Below are positions 1-11,745 of a stretch of DNA of 64,000 nucleotides, one piece after another. The notes under the pieces were generated by a model. That model did no database searches. It saw only the letters and a program-made list of their open reading frames with translations, and had not been told where the DNA came from. Made by a program: the position numbers and the translations under genes. Origin of the DNA: Symbiodinium natans (lineage: Eukaryota; Sar; Dinophyceae; Suessiales; Symbiodiniaceae); the NCBI GenBank assembly GCA_905221605.1, contig CAJNDS010000362.1:50821-114820 (forward strand). Direction: 5' to 3'. Each line of letters opens with the position of its first letter. The stretch's first letter is position 1.

Positions 1-1570
1 ACTATAGTTTTCGGACTGCACGTGCCCATGTGGCCCGAACACAAAAGAGGCGAGAATGCATAAAGTCAATGAGGCCCAGTAGACAGTATGACTCATCAGG
101 CCGTGGCTAGACACAACAATGGTCCAGTTCGCCGTAATTTATCTTGAACATCTGGAAGCAGGTTGCCTCTTCTTTTGAGGGGATCCATACGCGGGCGTTT
201 TGTTGCCGCCAGCGGTGCGTCGTCGGCAATCCTGATGCCTTTTTTCTCTCTTCATTTATATAGGAATTCTACGATTTGAGTCGTGGACATTTTCGACTAT
301 GGGATCTGGGATTTAATTCGGGGCGGGGGAGGCTTTTTCAATTATGATAGGCCCTATGATCGCTTGTCTTTTTCTTATCTTTATAATTTCTTCTGATATC
401 TGATTTTCTTTATATTATATCATTGATGGAATATGAATCTTATTTCCTTGATATTGGATTTCGAATAATATTGGATTTAGAATCATGATTCATTCATTGA
501 TGATTTTGGGGAAAAAAATCTCTTGCACCATTCGATTTTACCGAAATACAATCTTAAGATCCTTAGAGTCTTTAGAACCTTTAGAAATTCGTAGAATTCT
601 TAGAATTCTGAGAACCCTTAATCTCGTAAGTTTATAGGATTTCTATGGGTTCATAGAGATTATTTAAATCTTAAGGTCCAGGGTCTCTTCCATCCACAGA
701 TTATTCGGATTTCTATGGCGATCCTTCTCTACGAAGATGAAAATATGTTTTTCTTTTTTTTACATACTGATTGTCCGCCCTCGGTCGTTCTGGATTATTA
801 GGTTCTACATGCAATTCGTCTTCTCATTCGGAATTCTTCTCTTCGTTCGGTTTATTCTTCGCTCATCTCTGGAGCGCGCCCAATTATTCGATGCCAAGAG
901 TGATCCCCATGCTAAATCCCCTAGTTGCCAGCAGCTGCTAGCACGGAGAGCGATTTACCACTCGCATCTAGCCAACAAGATTTTAAAGATGCGTGGATCT
1001 CTTGTGATATTGATGGGCGATTGGGAATCCCATCCTTGTATTTCGGGTCTTTTTCCACGAAGGACAGGATATCTTCACATTTTATTTCTATCTTTGATTG
1101 TTTGATCTATCGTTATCATTCCGGCAATATACATATATATATATATATATATAAATCTCTCTCTCTCTCTCGGATACGATATCTGGATATATCAAATTAA
1201 GTCTCAATATTCCCGATATCTGGATTTACCAGACCAATTATCATTGGTCCAGATCCGAGATGTGATGAAATCCTCTTATATAGTTCGTTATCTATGGATT
1301 GTAATTTATAATCCTCAGTATAAATCGAATATAATTCATTATGAACCGAACATCATCCATCTATCATTCAATTCTGGAAGTTTTTCTTGATCTACGAACG
1401 TTTCATCATGTAATATATGGATATTTTTCAATAGGAAAAATCCTCCATCCTCTATATCCCCTGAATTTTCGAAATCATCGGTTCGTATCCAATATTCCTT
1501 GTTACGCAACGTTCTACGATCTCTCCCAGCTGATATAATCGTTCAGCATCTCGTTTCGTGTTCATCAATA
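1..1570. other. AT-rich segment of foreign, organelle-like composition
   Basis: This segment is much richer in A+T than the roughly 50% GC sequence that follows, and the change is abrupt at about 1570. It contains short open frames on both strands (plus 737-1105 and 1341-1538; a minus-strand frame over about 1340-1560) whose peptides look like organelle genes, rich in Ile, Phe, Tyr and Leu, but I could not match any of them to a named plastid or mitochondrial protein. No start-to-stop gene of normal length is visible. It may be organelle-derived DNA inserted in the nucleus, an unrelated AT-rich repeat, or an assembly join. Confidence 0.4.
1129..1168. repeat. (AT)n followed by (CT)n microsatellite
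   Basis: An uninterrupted run of AT dinucleotides passes directly into a run of CT dinucleotides. Confidence 0.9.
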
Positions 1571-1587
1571 TTTCGGCGCGAGAAGCT

Positions 1588-2185
1588 GAGGGATTTTCGT
1601 TGAATTGTAGTACAAATGTAGTATTGGGAAGACAGGGCCGGAGGGGCGCGAGAGCGGACTGCGGCGCGTACTACGGCGCGTCTGCGGCGCGGGATTTTCG
1701 TTGAATTGTCACATAAAGTAGCACTGGAAGGATAGCGCTGGAGGGGCGCGAGAGCGGACTGCGGTGCTTACTGCGGCGCGGAAAGGTGAGGGATTTTCGT
1801 TGAATTGTAAAATACAAATGTAGTATTGGGAGGACAGAGCCCGCGCGAGAGCGGACTGCGGCGCGTACTGCAGCGCGGGAAGCTGAGGAATTTTCGTTGA
1901 ATTGTAGTACAAATGTAGTACTGGGAGGACAGAATCGGAGGGGGATTTTCGTTGTAAAGTAGTATAAATGTAGTATTGGGAGGACAGAGCCGGAGGCGCG
2001 TACCGCGGCGCGGGAAGCTAAGGGATTTTCGTTGAGTTGTAATAGTATTGGGAGGATAGGGGCGCGTGCTGTGGCGTGGGAAGCTGAGGAATTTTCATTG
2101 AATTGTAGTACAATGTAGTGCTGGGAGGATAGAACCGGAAGGGCGCGAGTTGAGTGGATTGCAGCGTGTATTGCAGCGCTTTATA
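1588..2185. repeat. Seven-unit minisatellite of alternating AT and GC halves
   Basis: Units begin near 1588, 1691, 1790, 1889, 1943, 2022 and 2090, so lengths vary from about 54 to 103 bp. Each unit has an AT half starting GGATTTTCGTTGAATTGTA and containing TAGTATTGGGAGGACAG, then a GC half rich in GCGCGAGAGCGGACTGCGGCG. Length differences come mostly from truncation of the GC half. No gene is seen in it. Confidence 0.85.
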
Positions 2186-2249
2186 GTTTAAGGCGTAGGG
2201 TTTTTACGGTCAACCAAGAACGTGCGAAGCGAGCGGAACCCTAAACTCC

Positions 2250-2950
2250 TTCCATCCTTCCTTTCTTCCTTTCTTTCTTTCTTTTTTGTTTTATGTATTT
2301 CGTTCGGTTTTTTTCTGTCTTTCTTGCTTTCTTGCTCTCTTTATTTATTTCTCTCGTTCTTTCTTTCTTTATTCCTTTCTTTCTTCCTCACTTCCTTCCT
2401 TTATTTCTTTATTATTTTATTCTTTCTTTCTTGCTGTATTTCTCTCTTTCTTCCTTTATTCCTCTCTTCCTTCCTTTATTTATTTCTTGCTTTCTTGCTG
2501 TCGTTGTTTATCTCTTTCTATCTTGTGCTTTTCATCTCTTTCTATCTTGTGCTTTTCTTTATTGCTTTCTTTCTTCCTCCATTCCTGCCTTTCCTTTTTG
2601 CTTTCTCTATTTCTCTATTTGTTGCCTTTCTTTCTGTCTTCTTTCTAGTCCTGCCTTTCTTTCTTTCTTTCTTGATTTTTCTGTCTTTCTTTCTATTCCT
2701 GCCTTTCTTTCTTTCTGTATTTCTTTCAATCTGTCTTTCTATTCCTTCCTTCAGTTCTTTCTTTCTTGCTGTCTTTCTTTCTATTCCTGCCTCTCTTTCT
2801 TTCTTTCCTTATTTGTTCTTCCTCTTGATTCCTTCCTTTCTGTCTTTCTTTGTTTCCTTCTTTCTTTCTTCCTGTCTTCCTGCCTTCCTTCCTTTCTTTC
2901 GTGCCTTAAATTTGACAAAAAAAGGACAAAACACACACACACACACACCA
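2250..2950. repeat. Degenerate TTTC/CTTT pyrimidine tract ending in (CA)n
   Basis: About 650 bp of nearly pure pyrimidine on the plus strand built from TTTC, CTTCC and CTTTT words, followed by A-rich sequence and a short (CA)n run at 2930-2948. The long frames across it give only Phe, Leu and Ser strings and are artefacts of the repeat. Confidence 0.92.
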
Positions 2951-3165
2951 AAGAAAAAACAGAAAAAATCACAAAAAAAATACGGTACCCAACCTCTAAC
3001 CATCAACAAATCTGTACATCGAGAGATGAAATCAACTATGAATGGAGGAATTGAATGAATGATATCAAAAATCATCAAATTCAAAATAACAAAATTGAAA
3101 GAATGAGAATCAATATTCCAAAAAAGAATCCCCATTCCAAGATTGAGTATCAGATTTTCAAAGCC

Positions 3166-3230
3166 TACCCTAGGGTTCAGGGGCTTTACGTATTTAGGGT
3201 TTATAGGTTTAGGGTTTAGGGTTTTTGAAA
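3166..3230 (+). repeat. Degenerate TTTAGGG telomere-like tract
   Basis: Several TTTAGGG or near-TTTAGGG words occur in a row (GGGTTCAGGGG, TTTAGGGTTTATAGG, TTTAGGGTTTAGGG). This is the plant and dinoflagellate type of telomere repeat at an internal site. The stop codon of the neighbouring minus-strand gene model falls inside it at 3216-3218. Confidence 0.75.
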
Positions 3231-5915
3231 ATCCCGAAACGCAGTGAGGTCTGGCACCTGTGGCAAAGATTTCTTTTCACCGGGGTCGGCATGACTCCGT
3301 TGCCCCGCACTACACCTCGTACAGCATATAGGCAGGGATTTTCGTCTGCCATGTGCGAAGTGATCTGGCGTAAATGATAGGATTGGCCACCTGTACAAAC
3401 AAGGGCAAAAAGCCCAGTGGGAGAAAAGGCCCTTGCCACGGCCAAAAGAGAATCAATCTAGGCTAGAGGGAGGCTGATGACTTGAAAAGTCGGGTCTCGA
3501 CCAAGAGTTGAAGCCATCAACGGCACAGACGGAGCAGAGACTTGCTCACGACTTGCCACAAACCACGAAGGCGAGCCACTCCTGCTTCAAGGCCTCCACT
3601 GCACAGATGTTGTTGCCAGTGCGCAACCATGTCCCCGGCCTGTGCCAAGTGTTGCTGTCCGGTTGGGAGACAGGGTTCTGAATCCCAGGGCACCCCAGCC
3701 CCAAGTATTGAAAATATAGCATCTTCAGGCTGTGCAAATTTGGCGTGCACGCATTTGCACGCTTCTGACATCTGATGTAGCCCTACGCTGAAACGGTTCC
3801 CACCTCAAACATCCTCAAGCATAACTGCTGGCTAGACGGCAAATTCTTCGAGTGCTCGGCACGCTCGCACACAAAAGCGCAAACATGGAACCCGACATGA
3901 TCGAAACATATCGAAACAAGAGCAGCCCACCAGGTGGTTGGCGCCCGACTGGGCATCGGCAGCCGCTTTTGCAAGGCGCGAAGCCGACGCTTCGGCCACC
4001 TCGGATGTAGAGTTTTTGGCGGAGGAAGGCGATGCTTGGGGCTCTGAGAAAGGGTGCCTACTAAAAGCTTCACAGGACAGGCTTTGAGGACTTTAGGGAG
4101 TAGTTGTTTTTGGCTTGAGGGTATTAATATGACCTACAGATGCAATTGAGCCCTGGTGTGGATTCTTTTATCTACAGGGATTGCCATCCGCTGAGCACAT
4201 GCTGCTCATGGGATCCAAAGAGTCTCAACTTGATGCTCCTGTCAGCTCAACACCAAAGCTGTGGCTTTCAGTAGACTCCCGACTTCTCAATGTCCTGCCA
4301 GAGTACATGGGCAGTGAAGATATTATGTGAAGACGCCGCTATGTTATGCCGTTTTGTTCTGCTTCGCGATGCTTCGCGCTTGGAGTAGTAGCGGGGTAGC
4401 CAGGGTTGCTCCACGGTTTGTTACAATGTAGCGGTTGTTGGTACGTCAGCACTTCCGTAGCGCGCCTTGGCCATTCAACTCCCGCATGGCCTCCGACCCA
4501 GCTACGCTTCAAACTTTTGTCTTGCGCGTGTTTTGCAGCCACCCCGACCTGGCCATAAAATCGCAGTAGATTTAGCACGGTTTAGGCATGGTATAGGCTT
4601 CCCTTCAATACTCCCACACGTCATCCATAATGTGAAAAAAAAGTACAAAAACCCTTCCAGTGATTGAAACACTTGGAAGCCCTTAGAAAGCCCAAGTTAG
4701 AGTATTGCCCGAGATCGGCCCGAAGCACCTCCGCATATGGAGCGTCTCCGAGGCCGGCATCTTCAAAACGATACTGTAACCTCATTCTGCATGCGTTCGT
4801 GACTTGTTACTCGTACGTCAGATTTCATTTTGCCATGTTTTCTCGTTATTGCTTTAGGGTTTGGGGCTTTTAGCTTAAGGGCATGGCGCAACCCCTCTCC
4901 CCCCACTCTTTTGCTGCTGAACTGCGTCACTGGCGAGAGCTTACTACAAGGTCTTGCAATCAGGGCTCAGCATTTGGAGAATTGGACTGCAACTCACCCT
5001 GCAACTTCTGTGCACGTTGCTACAGGCTAGACATTGATCCACCGGGCTCCAACAACCTAAGGCTGGTTGTGTTGTCAATCTCGAGTAGGGCTTTGCGATT
5101 TCGACCCGAAGTTACAGCAAACGTTCAACATCCTGAGCATTAAGGGTCAGACATTGACAGGCAACATATGCGACATGCTCGCGGACCTCAAGCCTTTAAA
5201 CATATGGCCAACACCTGAGCCTCTCTAGACCCCTATGCCTTCAGCCCCAGCGAAGGCAATGCCCACCAGTAAGTGTAAGGAGAGATACATCGCGAGCTCT
5301 GCAAAAAGAGCATCCATCTGTCTCTGAGTCTGCCCAAAGAAGCCCTGCTCCGTGACCTTGTCTTTTGCTTGTGTTATGAAAGATTCGTGGTGGGGTTGTT
5401 GATGGGCTGGGTCGAACGAACGTGCTTTGGGTTCTTGAGAGATGCAGCACTGTCTTGTTGGGAAACGTCCAAAACAAGCAGGAAGCTTGCACACGTGAAT
5501 GCTGCTGCGAAAGGGTTTTTTAAGGTGTTGCTCTCAAGAAACCGTACTTACATCGGGAATGAGTTTTACAACTGCAACCCCTTCTTGCCAACTTTGTGGC
5601 CATGGTTGCTGGACATAATCGAGCTTTGAGGGTAATATTTACACTGAGTTCGCTGAGTAGATTTGCAAGGACCTGTCCAAGTATGCTCAGGCCTCGCGCA
5701 AGTGCTTCTGCACGTGTTGCATAGCGCTCGACCCATTGCTGGCGCAGAACCTTAGGCTTCGAACTCCCATGCAAATTTCTCCACGGTACGATCCGAACTC
5801 CGAAACCCACGGTCCTCAAATCTTCATTGTTCTGGAAGCTGTCGATGAAAATACTGTCGCCCAGATCAAAAAGCATCAGCCTTAACACCTTCCTTTCCGA
5901 AACCCTTTCTGGACC
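3216..5915 (-). CDS. Unknown multi-exon gene with phase-0 introns (3' part)
   Basis: Seen on the minus strand as exons that all begin and end in phase 0: 5915-5643 (91 codons), 5449-5267 (61), 4548-4453 (32), 4041-3931 (37), 3729-3553 (59), 3390-3316 (25) and the last exon 3257-3216, which ends QKP-stop. Acceptors are AG|G in most cases. Donors are GTAAAT, GTGGGC twice, GTGCTG, GTCGTG and GTGTAG. The 4.0 kb exon is rich in Ala and Ser with a helical look (SRLAKAAADAQS), and the 5.4 kb exon ends in a hydrophobic stretch (MYLSLHLL). I recognise no domain. An upstream open segment at about 6150-6015 ends at a perfect GTAAGT but is out of phase, so the 5' part is unresolved. The phase agreement is the main evidence; individual exons could still be chance. 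Confidence 0.45.
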
Positions 5916-6219
5916 CTCGAGAACTGCCGTCGAGTTCAAATTTGTCTGTGGGCAACTCGTCGACCTCCTGCTGGCTGACGTTGATGTCCTGGGAGGCCTT
6001 CGTGCAAGTACTTACAGTATTTCAAAATTTCTTCCAAGAACGTTAAGAAGGAGTTCGCCCTTCTCGTATACTTTCGTGTTATCTTGATGATCACATACTC
6101 TCTGACCATGATGCGGGCGTACATGGACAGGCGAGGTTTGGCGTTCGTCGGACATAGGTCATGCGGCACGGACCTGTAGCCAAGAATGATGTGAGTTGTG
6201 GTCTTTCTTTCTCAGTAGA

Positions 6220-6771
6220 ACTAGAGAACGGTTGTCCCGATAGCATTTTAGAGCCGTGATGAAGACCTCACTATTTTAAGAAACTTTCCATCACGACATC
6301 CAACACGACATCCATGACGACATCCATCCACGACGACACCCATCCATGCGTTAACGACGACAACGAAAAGTTCACGAAAACCATTTTCGACACCCAGAGG
6401 GCTGTCGTTCGCGCGATCATGACACCCCGCGCACACGCAGAGGGTCAGCGTTCTTGCGTTTCGACAACGTTTCGACAACGCGAAAAAACACAGAGGGTTG
6501 TCGTTCGTGCGATCACGACACCACGCGCACACGCAGAGGGTCAGCGTTTTCATGTCGACAAAGCCAAAACACGCAGAGGGCTCGCGTCTTTGCACTTTTT
6601 CAAACGAAGTGCGGCGGCTCCCCCCAACCCTGCCCCGTGTTCTAAAACATTAATTTTAAAAGGAAAACCCACCAAATCCATCACGCCTCGAAATCCATCA
6701 AATCCATCACACCATCCGTCACGTCCCCACCTCCGCTGAAAAACCCGCCGCCATGCTTTCGGGAACAACCC
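6220..6771 (-). mobile_element. TIR-bearing repeat element, short copy
   Basis: This block is a minus-oriented copy of the element at 28134-29040. One end reads GGTTGTCCCGATAGCATTTTA and the other, inverted, reads GGTTGTTCCCGAAAGCATGG, giving imperfect terminal inverted repeats of about 16 bp. Inside are ACATCCATGACG words, about two copies of a roughly 90 bp minisatellite (GACACC..CGCACACGCAGAGGGTCAGCG, joined by TTGTCGTTCG words), and a tail with AAATCCATCA repeats. No transposase is encoded, so it looks like a non-autonomous, MITE-like element. I could not identify target-site duplications. Confidence 0.7.
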
Positions 6772-7587
6772 AAAAAGCCTTCCACTGCGTTTTGCGAAGG
6801 TCCATGCCACCACAGAAGTGGACAATGACACACGGGAGGGGTCGTCTTCCATCTCGCCCTTGTTGATTTCGTAAATCCTGCTTCTTTTCTGCTCATCCAT
6901 TCTTCCCCAGAAAGAAAGAAATTTAGGCCACACGGAGAAAAAGCAGAGAGAAAGAATGCAGGCAAAGCACATGTCTCTTTGTTCCTTGCCATTTGGGAAT
7001 GAAGAACATGCCATTCCCCCATTCTTCCAAAAGCGCTTAAGGATCATATACTTGACACGGTGCTTTGGTGCTTTTCCACGTTACCCTCTTAATCAATCCC
7101 TAGGCTGGCTTATAATCACAAATCGTATGTAGTATGGAGTGGCTGTTTTCCGGCATTCAGTTGTCTTCATACCTGAGGTTGCCAATTCTTGTGCGCAAGG
7201 ACTTGTGCGCTTGTCTTGTCAACTTTCCTGCGGGGATCTCAGAAGCTACTTGTGGGTGAGGCCGAAAAAGGGATTCAGGTCTTTGAGTGGCCGTGCTAAC
7301 CTGGGCCTTCTTATCCTTAGAACCAAGAAGGCAATTTGGCAGTTTGTCTGTATAGTAGTCTTGCTACGCTTTTGTATGTTTTTTGAGGAATGTGCTTTGG
7401 TTGAAGGCGGGAATGGGGGGGGTCAGTCGTCGCCAACAAACATGTCGATATCACTGGCTGTACGCTCTTCTGTTCAACATTGTAAACCCAAGCCCTGATG
7501 ACATCACATCGCAAGCCCGGGCCGGACGCATAGATCTGCAGAACATCGTCGTGTTTTTCATTTCAACGATGTCAATCTTGTATGGTT

Positions 7588-7650
7588 GAAATTGGCCCCG
7601 CCACTCCCACCCCCATTCCCACCCCCACTCCCACCCCCACCCACCACACG
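7588..7650. repeat. C-rich CCCCCACTCCCA microsatellite
   Basis: Repeated CCACTCCCACCCCCATTCCC words form a short cytosine-rich tract on the plus strand. Confidence 0.85.
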
Positions 7651-7700
7651 GGCGACCCGCGTGGATGCACATTGAATGAAAGGCTAGAGATCAGGTTCGC

Positions 7701-8527
7701 TCACGGAACTGGATTTAAGCTTGTGAGCTTCAGGGCAAGGCTTTCAAGGAAGGTCTGGATCTTTTCGGACCTATACGCTGCAAAGCAAAGACTCGAATTT
7801 GTTCGCAGTTCGCTGTTGATTAACCTGGAATGGTTTGACAGCTCATCCTGACGAGCCTTCACGTCTGCGAGCGCCAGCTGATCAAGCAAGCCTTCGTCAG
7901 CAACCTTTGACGCCATTTCCCCAACCTCACTCTGGCTCTGGGGCTTTGCTGAACAAGCATAGGAAGCATGTAGGGGTACCTACTGTAGGAACTTGAGGTT
8001 GAGGATGGTTGCGGAGCCTGGGTTGGTATGGTGTCAGGGCTTGGGCTGTACGAATAGAGTCCTAGAGCGGCGTACAGAACAATCATCGAGCGTGGGATCC
8101 ATGACAATGACAACAAGTTTCGCTTTGGTGGTGGAAACCTAGTGCCCTGCGGCTGCAACAGCTGGACGACGGGCCCTGCTAGAGATGTGAACATCTCAGC
8201 GAACCATTGCTTAACGCCAAGCCTCACGAATTCCAAGCCCAGGTCCAGACCCCAAGAAACCCTTGACTACAGCAGTCCTACCCCCGAAGCCCTCCTTTGC
8301 CTTTGACTTCTGTACGCCTAGCAGCTGAAACCCGAGAAGCGGCAACTGTCCCCATGTTACAATGTTGAGGTTCAGTCGATTGCTTGTTCAACAAGACTGC
8401 TACTACTTGCGTCAACAAAGTATCACGCGCGTGTACCAAACTGAAGCTGCGCGTGGGTGGAGGCTCAATCAGGAGAATCAGGTTGCGCCAGTCCAAATAC
8501 ACACGCGCTCGAATCAGACCTGCAGAG
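7701..8527 (-). CDS. Candidate minus-strand gene, unknown function
   Basis: Three open segments look coding on the minus strand. 7925-7701 starts after GAG|GTTGGGGAAATGG, contains MASKVADEGLLDQLALAD and ends with a stop at 7701. A segment at about 8260-8146 contains KQWFAEMFTSLAGPVVQLL. A segment at about 8527-8278 contains RDTLLTQVVAVLLNKQ. Their amino-acid content is protein-like (helical, mixed charge) but I recognise no family, and the phases between them do not all agree, so boundaries or an exon are missing. The plus strand over 8362-8589 is also open, so the call is tentative. Confidence 0.35.
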
Positions 8528-8892
8528 CTCAATCGGAAAGCACGCACCGCTCAATCGGAGATAAACGCGGCGTGGTTCAGGCCACTTGACGCGCTGCAAT
8601 GGCACATACTGTCACATGCCACCCAAACGGGCCCACTTTTGGCCATTGGCTGTTAGCCAACTCAGCCGTGGCAAATGCTCCAATTAAGCCATGGGAAAAG
8701 CCTCACCGGGACCCTCTTTGTATCCTCGCAACCGCGCCGGGCCGAAGGCTCCAACACAGGCGTAGCAACAACGCCAAAGCAGCTCCTGGAAAAGGCTCCA
8801 ATTTCGTCACTCGCGGCTCACCTTCGGGACACAGTCGCGCCGAGCCAGCTCTACCGCGAAATTTCTTGCAGCCGCGCCCCCCGTGACCAGAC

Positions 8893-9135
8893 TCAGCAGG
8901 AAACCTTGGTCATTTGGCCTTTAGGTCGCGGCCGGCTCCAATCTAGCCTCAGCGTACCCCCTTCCATTGGATGCGATTGTTGGGATTCAACGTCTGTGTT
9001 TTCTAGCTTTGAGCCCCCGGCGTTGTCTGACGCAGCCCCAGCATTTTCCGATTCAATCCCGCCATTTTCCCGATGGCTGGGGTAGGAACGCTTCGCCCAC
9101 AGACTCATTCCCCAAGTCTCACATGGGCAAAACAC
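8893..9135 (-). CDS. Candidate disordered exon
   Basis: An 80-codon minus-strand frame ends at 8893. Its middle is acidic and polar (GGIESENAGAASDNAGGSK), typical of a disordered protein segment. A short open piece just upstream, ending TWSDVVFQ at 9192 before GTTCCT, could be the preceding exon. No domain is recognised. Confidence 0.3.
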   Translation of the reverse strand: MFCPCETWGMSLWAKRSYPSHRENGGIESENAGAASDNAGGSKLENTDVESQQSHPMEGGTLRLDWSRPRPKGQMTKVSC

Positions 9136-9259
9136 AAGGAGACTTCACCCTCAAACTCTAAAACCCAAAGAAAGCCTCAACCTTAAGGAACCTGGAAGAC
9201 CACGTCCGACCAAGTCTTCTCCAAAACATCGTGGGCTTTCCTTTGGTTGAGAAGTGGCG

Positions 9260-9800
9260 CTCGGGAAGTGATAAGTGTAAAGCCAAACATTGCGGGGGGG
9301 TTTCTCATTTGCGTGTTCGGATGTTGTGGGCTTCTGTACGAGGAGTTATCTTATGTTGCAGTGGATGAGCTTAAGGAGGACAATATTATAGGAGTATTTC
9401 CCTTGCGGCTGCAACTCTAACCCAATTGGCAAGCCCCTGCATTACTTAAACGCTACGCTACTATTGGACCGACCATTGTTTCCCTAACAGGGCATCTACA
9501 TCCCCAATCCTTGAATTGGACCTCCAAAGAGAAAGCGCTGGGCTTCATGTATACTGTAGAGGCTATAATATCGGCGAGACAGCTGCCTCAGCGTCTACAG
9601 CGAGTAGGTTGGGCATGGCCATGGTGCGAGCAGCAATGTGACACCTAGTATTCAGGGGATGAGTGCACGAAAGATGAACTGAACCAAAGACAACGTGAAA
9701 GCCAAATCGACGGGATGTTGTTCAACTGTCTCGCAGAGCGCCATGGATTCTGAGAACCAGGAGTCTAGACAGGTTAGGGCACGTGGGTACGGTCCACCAC
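9260..9800. other. No feature recognised
   Basis: No open frame of note, repeat or RNA-like structure was seen in this stretch on either strand. Confidence 0.4.
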
Positions 9801-9936
9801 TCCCAGCCATAAACTAGCCTGGTCTCTTCTCGGCGCGCGCGGACACTGCGTAGGCATCCTGATAGGCCCACAGGACAGGCGACGAAGCCAAAGTTTTCGG
9901 GGCTGCAGTTGAGGGGGGTGGAGCTCGGAGATCTAC

Positions 9937-10506
9937 ATCAAGCCCGAAACTCCCCACAAACATCCATAAACTTGGTTTGTTCAACTGAGAAGTTGAGAGG
10001 TCCTTGAGGTGCAGGAAGCTCGTTTTGCACTGAGCGGTGTAGCCTGAGCAGCCAGGCTTGTTGCAGCTTAGGCAACCCTTAAAGCCCAGCAGGCCGGAGA
10101 AATTGGTCAAGCAGGTTGGAGCCTGGTCTTTGGTTGGTTTATTCGGGTTTTTAAACTTGGTGCAAGCTGCATGTGACTTCACAGTCTCTTTCCGGAACCC
10201 AACACTACACCCTAGATCACCCAAAGCTTGTACTGGCGTCGGCAACAGGTTGGCTCTTGGCAACAACTGCACTGACATGCGAACTCGTGCGACTTTCGTG
10301 TAGTTGACGGTGAAAACGGAACTAGAAGGCCACCGAATGCGATGCATCTGGCAGTGTGTTTCGGTGCGGATTTTTCCCAAGACCCAGCCTAGTGAGCACA
10401 CGTGACCTTACCTCATCGGGCTCAGAACCTTGAAGTTCTTGAAGTCCCTGTTTGTCCTGCTGGCTGCAAACTCTGCATCAAACACCCTTAGCCTCAGCTC
10501 CGACAA
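9937..10506 (-). CDS. Multi-exon gene fragment, unknown function
   Basis: Three phase-compatible minus-strand exons are seen. 10506-10412 contains FAASRTNRDFKNFKVLSP and ends at a clean GTAAGG donor in phase 2. 10321-10234 enters in phase 2 after CTAG, contains FTVNYTKVARVRMSVQLLP and leaves in phase 0 at GTACAAG. 10002-9937 begins AAG|GAC, contains LNKPSLWMFVGSFGLD and ends at GTAGAT in phase 0. The consensus donors and the phase agreement support a real gene. The family is not recognised and the ends of the gene are not defined. Confidence 0.5.
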
Positions 10507-10972
10507 CTAGGAACCCTTGAACCCTGGAGTGCTAGAACATGCTTGCGATAGCGCGCCCAACCGCAGGACCCCCTGAAATGAAACCGCCCAATGCCCTATG
10601 CCCCACCCTCCCCAAGTCGAGGGGCTTCGGAGAGCCTCCGACGCCACTCTGGTGGCCTTTCACTTTGGGTATCAGCAGCTTTCCTTATAAAGGGGTGTAT
10701 AAGGATACCTCGATCGCTTCAGCACATATAGACGGCCCATATAGACGGCCATCTATCACTTTAGAAAAGCTTGCATGCAACATCTTGTCAGCTCACATTC
10801 AGCGCACGCTTTGAGTCTAAATGAGGGTTCTGCTGAAGGTAGATACGACACCCCTTTGCCGGGTTGGGCATTGTTCCCTGTCTCAAAGCTGCGACACCTT
10901 GGCACTTTCAGCGAGGAAACGTCAACAAGAAAATGCCGAACTCACAGCCCTGGCCCTCCGAAACTCCTAGAG

Positions 10973-11440
10973 CTGATCTGCCTCCACGTGCTGTCCTGCT
11001 GCCTCAAGGTACCTGGTGAGGCCGAGAGCAGTGCTTAAATGCACAGTAGTGTAACCCCACAATCACATCTCTGCCTTTGCTAAAAACATTCAAGAGCCCT
11101 CCCTGGCATATCCTGGCATCATAGCCGTTTCCCAAAAAGCACACGGGCCCGACCCCTTTCAGAACCCGTCCGGACCCCTTCGGACATTTGGGTAGGTCGA
11201 ATGTAATTAGAGGCATATGGTGTCTATCATATCCTGCTGCTGGATGAGGTTGATGAAATCTCTGTTTATCATTCGGCATGGACACCTTGGACTCGGATGG
11301 GTCTTTCTTGTTGGGCGGGGGGAAAGGCGAGAACGCCTCTAAATCCAGCAAGCATTTAGGGCAGTGGCTTTCAATAGCATTGACAAGGGTGGCGTAAGCT
11401 TCAGGGCTTGGAGGGTTTTGCATTGCCACGCTGCTCAACA
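10973..11440 (-). CDS. Candidate exons of an unknown gene
   Basis: A minus-strand open segment from about 11440 to 11286 contains SPEAYATLVNAIESHCPKC and precedes a GTGTCC donor at AAG|GTGTCC. A possible terminal exon at about 11017-10973 follows CACCAG|GTACC and ends VEADQL-stop. The two are not phase-matched as drawn, so at least one boundary is wrong or another exon lies between. No domain is recognised. Confidence 0.3.
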
Positions 11441-11689
11441 TCCGACACAGAAGCTCCCAAACGCATGGCCTGTGACAGCCCGGGCCTCCCGGTCTAGCGT
11501 GTTGTCTACAGTCCCAACATGCCTCAACCTTGCACTACGTGCCCTAGTTCTTCAACGCCATGTGTCTGAGCCCGAACTCGCAAAGCTGGAGCCCGGCTGA
11601 GAACGAGCGGCATATCGAGCTTCTTCCGAATTTCCCACCACATCGAGTCGAAGGTCTCCAGGGCCTCAACAGTGCCCGAGAGTTGACCA

Positions 11690-11745
11690 AATATACATAT
11701 CTATATGTATATGTACATATATGTATATATATATATATAGGTATG
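11690..11745. repeat. (TA)n-rich microsatellite
   Basis: Alternating ATATAC, ATGTAT and (TA)n words form an AT microsatellite of about 55 bp. Confidence 0.9.

Noticed and set aside
2222-3058. Plus-strand ORF of 278 codons
   Set aside because: It is the translation of a TTTC-rich tract (Phe, Leu and Ser strings) and has no protein-like composition.
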